DNA from: Pseudomonas fluorescens
GTDB taxonomy: Bacteria > Pseudomonadota > Gammaproteobacteria > Pseudomonadales > Pseudomonadaceae
Direction of reading: 5' to 3'
Assembly: GCF_001648775.1 (NCBI RefSeq)
Contig: NZ_LVEJ01000001.1
Location: 248,001 to 312,000 of the forward strand
Length of the DNA stretch: 64,000 nt
Numbering within the stretch: position 1 is the first letter of the stretch; each line of letters begins with the position of its first letter. Position numbers and translations under genes: made by a program. The notes below the pieces were generated by a model that was given only the letters and a program-made list of their open reading frames with translations, was not told where the DNA came from and ran no database searches. Positions 59,875 through 64,000 of this stretch are shown here, piece by piece.

Positions 59875-62555
59875 TTGAAATATTCTCCTTCCCATATTTT
59901 TTTAAAATTCTCCTTTCTTGCTACGCGACTATTTGTATTATAGTTTACAATATCTGTAATTGAATCCACCGCCGCTTCCGTTGGCCCTGCATCTGCCCTT
60001 ATGTGCAAGTTATGGTCTACCCAAAAATAGCCTGCCGAACGAACCGCATACTTCATTTGAACTAACAAATCTGGGGTCTCTATAAAATCGTGATCCTCAT
60101 TTGGCCACCTGCTTAAATTACTTCGATACCATGTTGTAAAGTCTCTATAGTTTACTCTTCCCGTTAACTGCTTCAGTCCCCGCCCGCGAAATTTCCAACC
60201 ATCACCAGTTGCATAATCTCCATTCCCTAACTGCGCTCGGCCGCCATATGCTCGATTAGCGACTTCTACATAATCCGCTTGCGTCACCGAAGTCCCATCG
60301 GCCTTTATCGGTTTAACAGTCTGATAACCGAGGGCATGTGCCGCACTAGGGTTATTCGAAAAGTACGAGAACGTAGCTATTAGAGAAGTAGCCTTCCACA
60401 AGAAGCTTTCTTCCACACTTAGTGTGGGTCCTGTCTCTTGCATTACCTGTGCAAAAAAATGACTCCTGCGCAGTGGTGTATCAAGCTTAAAGAAATCAAT
60501 ATTAGCGTTGAGTTCGTCAGCTATCGCCTGAAGGTCTACATATTTCGACGGGCCAAGTCCGGGGTAGATCTTTTTCATCATATCCAAAGTAAACTCAAAC
60601 TTTGGCTTCACCTTGATATATTCAATAAACTCTATCGGATGAAAATGCCAAACAAGTCCATCAGCAGGAACCTCTGCCTTACCAGACAGTTCACTCCAGA
60701 ACACCAATTTATCGATACGTGTCTTCTCATGGGCGAGCGTCTTTGGTGAGCCTTCCAAAATCTGCGGCAATCTACCCCACTTCGCTTCGCTGGACGTGTC
60801 CTTCCACTCAGTTGGATGATAGGCAATAAGCTTTGACCAATGAGACCTAAGCTCAGCATTTTGCAATGCCTTAGGAAAATCCTCTGGTGTAACTTTCCCG
60901 TCTGCGTTTCCAAGCCTATCTAGGTCACTGTATAGGCCTTTAAAAAATTCTGGCATATCATCTGGATCAAGGAAGCCATCTGCGACAGCACTCGACTCCT
61001 TTACAATCCGAAAGCCAAGCTTTTCCCAATCGTGCTGAGAGATTATCTCCGCTTCGCCTTTTGCGATTAGGCCTGTTTTACTTTGGCCATCCTCTTCAAC
61101 CTTTGGCTCATACCATTCATCTGGATTTTTGAATATTGGAACTTTACTCAGTTCAATGGCATGGTCCGAAACCAACTCCACAACTCCCGTCTGGGGAGGC
61201 TTGTTTAACAAAGTTTTATTTGCGGACAATCGCAAAAATTTCTTCCCAGTGGCCAACCCAGCTGGATTTTGTAAAAACTCTTCCAATTTTTGATCTGTTG
61301 TAAAGACCTCGATATGAACCTGGTGCTTGCGAGTTGCCTCACCGCTCTCATCAAGAAGATTTTCCATCAGGCCTAAGTAACCAATAGGATTTCCTGCCTT
61401 GATACCGATACTGGTAATGACGACTTTCTCAAAAGCCTCATCAACGGGAGTCACTGTATCCCACCGCATCGCTGGCGATGGAAGCTCATTTTCGACGCAA
61501 GCCCAAAACGTTGGCGGCACCGCTCCGCCCCCTCCGGGGCCGCCGCTAATTAGCGTGCATTCGGCCATGCGCCTAGTCTCTCCAGCGATATTCAGGTTGA
61601 CAACTTTTTCGCTGTCGAAAGTAACAACACTTGTAGCTACCAATGCTATAGAGCCAACTGGTGGCCCCGCATTTTGCCCGTTGGCTTGTATTGCCGGAGC
61701 GCTGTATATCGGTAAAGGTTGTGGCCCTACTGTCGCCTTTACTTTGCCGTGCCAATAATTCGGTTTTTCTCGCTGCGGAGGTAAAACTTCGAACCAACTT
61801 GGTCCTGCAATGGCGCCACCAGTTGTTGTTCGAGGATATACCTCACCATTTTTTTTGTAGGCAAACCAAGCCTCCTGACCCACAGAGCGGCCTGCCACAC
61901 TTCCCTTAAGAATTTTGCCCTTGGCATAAACCTCAACTGTTCCCTTTTTTTCGAGAATCTCAAACTCTGTGCCTGCAGCGATTGCTCCATAAGTATGGCA
62001 ACCAGGTTCACCCTTAGCGTCGCTACGCGCAGTAAAACCACCGGCGATCATTTTGATTCTTTGATTAGGCGCTTCTTCTGGTGACAATGGATACCGATCA
62101 AACGGTAATAAATGCATGTACAAGCTGTAAAATGTCAGCTTGTTCTGTTTACCTTTATTCGCGCCTTCTTCGGTATTTGGTGGTGAATGATATTCGTGAC
62201 GCACCAAACAGAAAGAATTAGTATACTTCAGAGACTTAGAGCCCTCGCCCTCACCGAAGGTTGATGTCAAGTAATCCTTGCTCAAGCGATAAGCGACAAC
62301 TTCACCATCAGCAATACAACGCACAGGTTCCTGTAGTACACATTGAGGCGCACTTAGGTCACTAATATGGATTCCACCATGCCAGAATCTGTTATTTCCC
62401 AGTAAATAGTGCCCTGACGTCTCAGTTCCGATAGCCTGATAAATCTCTTCGGCATCTTTAAACTGCTTCCCATCGGACTTTCTTATGGGAAACTCAAACT
62501 TAATCGTCGGAACGATTATTTCCGGAGTTGTGCTTTGGGTCGAGGAGTCAGTCAT
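59871..62555 (-). CDS. Candidate T6SS cell-wall hydrolase effector
   Basis: 894 residues, no signal peptide. An M23-like region (~50-155) has H59-GGI-H63, VRCIADGEVVAYR and YMHL, but the usual Asp of HxxxD is His 63. The middle holds SH3-like stretches. An EF-hand-like loop DLDRLGNADGKVTPEDF is near 545. The C-terminal ~200 are GH19/lysozyme-like (FFAQVMQETGP ~705, GRGLKQLTGRVNY ~793). It follows VgrG and a 66-residue gene. Such proteins are delivered by VgrG to cut peptidoglycan; function inferred from domains and position. A+T-rich. Confidence 0.82.
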   Translation of the reverse strand: MTDSSTQSTTPEIIVPTIKFEFPIRKSDGKQFKDAEEIYQAIGTETSGHYLLGNNRFWHGGIHISDLSAPQCVLQEPVRCIADGEVVAYRLSKDYLTSTFGEGEGSKSLKYTNSFCLVRHEYHSPPNTEEGANKGKQNKLTFYSLYMHLLPFDRYPLSPEEAPNQRIKMIAGGFTARSDAKGEPGCHTYGAIAAGTEFEILEKKGTVEVYAKGKILKGSVAGRSVGQEAWFAYKKNGEVYPRTTTGGAIAGPSWFEVLPPQREKPNYWHGKVKATVGPQPLPIYSAPAIQANGQNAGPPVGSIALVATSVVTFDSEKVVNLNIAGETRRMAECTLISGGPGGGGAVPPTFWACVENELPSPAMRWDTVTPVDEAFEKVVITSIGIKAGNPIGYLGLMENLLDESGEATRKHQVHIEVFTTDQKLEEFLQNPAGLATGKKFLRLSANKTLLNKPPQTGVVELVSDHAIELSKVPIFKNPDEWYEPKVEEDGQSKTGLIAKGEAEIISQHDWEKLGFRIVKESSAVADGFLDPDDMPEFFKGLYSDLDRLGNADGKVTPEDFPKALQNAELRSHWSKLIAYHPTEWKDTSSEAKWGRLPQILEGSPKTLAHEKTRIDKLVFWSELSGKAEVPADGLVWHFHPIEFIEYIKVKPKFEFTLDMMKKIYPGLGPSKYVDLQAIADELNANIDFFKLDTPLRRSHFFAQVMQETGPTLSVEESFLWKATSLIATFSYFSNNPSAAHALGYQTVKPIKADGTSVTQADYVEVANRAYGGRAQLGNGDYATGDGWKFRGRGLKQLTGRVNYRDFTTWYRSNLSRWPNEDHDFIETPDLLVQMKYAVRSAGYFWVDHNLHIRADAGPTEAAVDSITDIVNYNTNSRVARKENFKKIWEGEYFK

Positions 62556-62748
62556 TCTTTGCTTCCTGCAAGCTTACAGTCGAGCTCTTTGACTCAACCC
62601 ATTCCTGTTTGGCGACCATCGGACTTGATGACTTCGCAGTTAAAGTTGTCATTTTCAATAGCACTTTAGCTCGACCAAAAAACATGCTAACCGGGACAGA
62701 TGCAGTTGGCATTCCCATAATCAATTTTTTCTTAAAAGCACGATTCAT
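62548..62748 (-). CDS. 66-residue protein between VgrG and effector
   Basis: Starts MNRAFKKKLIMGMPTASV five bases after the VgrG stop, and its end overlaps the effector start by 8 bases. Basic N terminus, hydrophobic middle (VPVSMFFGRAKVLLKM), polar C terminus. No known T6SS adaptor (DUF4123, DUF1795, DUF2169) or PAAR features were seen. It may be a small linker or chaperone, or a worn remnant. No database match could be made. Confidence 0.6.
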   Translation of the reverse strand: MNRAFKKKLIMGMPTASVPVSMFFGRAKVLLKMTTLTAKSSSPMVAKQEWVESKSSTVSLQEAKND

Positions 62749-62753
62749 GTCTT

Positions 62754-64000
62754 TTACTCAGAAAACACAAAAAAGGCCTTCGGCTTAACCTTCTCAGGCA
62801 CCGCATTCCCCAACGCCTGATCCATCAAACTCCCCGCCTTATCCTTATCCGCCGCCCCCGGCAGCACCGGCGGCTTAATCCCAATGCCCGTGCCCGACCC
62901 AGCCGACCCACCGGCATTGATTTTGATCACCGGCCCAACCACCGTGACCCCACCGCCATCCAGCTTGATAAAGCTCCCACCCCCAAGAATGGTCAGCTCC
63001 GTCCCCGCCTCAATAACGATCTTGTCCCCAGCCTTAAGATGAATCTCTTTCCCCACGCTGGTGAGCTGCGCAGTCCCCAGCTTCACATGCTGGTTCTGCC
63101 CAATCGTCAGGTGATCATCCAGCTTCGCTTCAACCTTGCGATCGGAGATCGTGGTGCGGTGTTCCTCGGCCTTCAACTCGGTATAGGTGTTCTTCACCAC
63201 CGTGTCATGACGCTCATTCCCGACCCGAATTTTCTGGTCATGCTCAACGTTCTCATCCCAATCCCGCTGGGCATGAATGTAGATCTGCTCCGCACCTTTC
63301 TTGTCTTCAATACGCAGTTCGTTGTAGCCGCCACCACCCGGTGAACTAAGGGTTTTGAACACGCTGCGAGTCTTGTTCGCCGGCAATGCATACGGCACCG
63401 GGTTTTCCTTGTGGTACAGGCAACCGGTGACGAGGGGCTGGTCGGGGTCGCCTTCGAGGAAGGTGACGAGGACTTCCATGCCGATGCGCGGGATGCTGAT
63501 GGCGCCATAGCGGTCGCCGGCCCAGGAGCTGGAGACGCGCAGCCAGCAGCTGGTTTTGTCGTCGGCCTGGCCTTCGCGGTCCCAGTGGAATTGCACTTTG
63601 ATGCGGCCATATTGGTCGCAGTGGATTTCTTCGCCTTTGGGGCCGGTGACCATGGCGGTCTGGCTGCCGAGCACGCGCGGTTTCGGGTGTTCGAGGGCCG
63701 GGCGGTAGAACACGTCCCACGGGGTGGCGAGGAAGGTGTTGCGGTAGCCTTGGTGAAAGTCGTCTTTGTTGTCGGTGGTGTCGCTGGTTACGCCTTCTTC
63801 GAGGACTTGCGGCTGCTTGCCTTCGTGAAAGATTTCGGTGAGCAGCCACAGGTCGTTCCACTCGCTGCGCGGGTGGTCGGACATGGCCATGAAGTGGCCG
63901 CTGACCAGTTTGGTCTGGTCGCCACGACCTTCGGCCTGACGGTAGTCGGCGCGGTGGCGTTCGAGGGCGCGTTGGCTGAGGAACTTGCCGCGCGCACGGT
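62754..64000 (-). CDS. vgrG: T6SS spike protein VgrG, C-terminal part (cut by window end)
   Basis: About 415 codons visible, running in from beyond the window edge. [16 protein letters not shown] and [11 protein letters not shown] belong to the gp27-like part; [17 protein letters not shown] and [20 protein letters not shown] are the gp5 OB fold. The tail has DUF2345 ([20 protein letters not shown]). It ends with a short extension (GIKPPVLPG to FFVFSE). Puncturing tip of the type VI needle, and cargo carrier for the downstream effector. Confidence 0.93.
   Translation of the reverse strand, partial: RARGKFLSQRALERHRADYRQAEGRGDQTKLVSGHFMAMSDHPRSEWNDLWLLTEIFHEGKQPQVLEEGVTSDTTDNKDDFHQGYRNTFLATPWDVFYRPALEHPKPRVLGSQTAMVTGPKGEEIHCDQYGRIKVQFHWDREGQADDKTSCWLRVSSSWAGDRYGAISIPRIGMEVLVTFLEGDPDQPLVTGCLYHKENPVPYALPANKTRSVFKTLSSPGGGGYNELRIEDKKGAEQIYIHAQRDWDENVEHDQKIRVGNERHDTVVKNTYTELKAEEHRTTISDRKVEAKLDDHLTIGQNQHVKLGTAQLTSVGKEIHLKAGDKIVIEAGTELTILGGGSFIKLDGGGVTVVGPVIKINAGGSAGSGTGIGIKPPVLPGAADKDKAGSLMDQALGNAVPEKVKPKAFFVFSE

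Noticed and set aside
59338..62555. Phage lysis cassette as source of the lysozyme-like gene
   Set aside because: The gene has an 894-residue multi-domain form directly behind vgrG; no holin or other phage genes are present.

Overview
The window is a stretch of a Pseudomonas chromosome, most likely from the P. fluorescens group. The evidence is the gene content and order (rep, xpt, cycB, pauR, dadX, dadA/dadR, kauB, rpmG-rpmB, radC, coaBC-dut-algC-argB, pyrE/crc, rph, yicC-gmk-rpoZ-spoT-ridA, exbB-exbD-tonB, oxyR-recG), the roughly 60% G+C coding sequence, and nine paired REP elements (REPINs) of the type common in that group. No tRNA, rRNA, CRISPR array, insertion sequence or prophage was seen.

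Layout. 1-5.5 kb: the start of a GGDEF protein, rep helicase, xpt and an acetyl-CoA hydrolase/transferase. 5.8-19.5 kb: amino-acid and polyamine catabolism, with cytochrome c5, a PauR-like cupin regulator, the D-alanine catabolic set dadA-ridA-dadX with its divergent Lrp-type regulator dadR, a PauB-like oxidoreductase, a MocR regulator, a phospholipase-D lipoprotein, an MFS carrier, a KauB/PauC-like aldehyde dehydrogenase and a cupin. 19.7-29 kb: housekeeping genes (ribosomal proteins L33 and L28, peptide-binding protein, radC, coaBC, dut, algC, argB, pyrE, crc). 29-38.4 kb: gltS, a DUF4870 gene, rph, yicC, gmk, rpoZ, spoT, ridA, a lipoprotein and an NAD-dependent epimerase. 38.5-45.5 kb: the TonB energy-transducing complex, oxyR, recG and a YbaK-HDOD protein.

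45.5-64 kb is accessory. It holds a delta-60 repeat protein, a DUF6124 gene, and a long leftward gene string (56.2 to 48.7 kb). That string starts with a TIGR01777 membrane oxidoreductase and a fusion of an alpha/beta-hydrolase (apparently without its nucleophile) to a PEP-synthase-like ATP-grasp/swivelling-His enzyme, and continues into five exported proteins of unknown function. The far right is AT-richer and holds a type VI secretion module: VgrG (cut by the window end), a 66-residue protein, an 894-residue cell-wall-degrading candidate effector (M23-like region, EF-hand-like loop, GH19-like domain), and an exported candidate immunity protein whose start overlaps the effector stop. Two exported LprI-family (lysozyme-inhibitor-like) proteins lie just beyond.

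The most notable items are the VgrG-linked effector/immunity pair with the neighbouring LprI proteins, the hydrolase/PEP-synthase fusion at the head of a string of secreted proteins, candidate Hfq/Crc-binding A-rich motifs sitting on the gltS and cupin start sites next to crc-controlled-type metabolism, and the strict matching of sequence flavour between the two arms of every REPIN.
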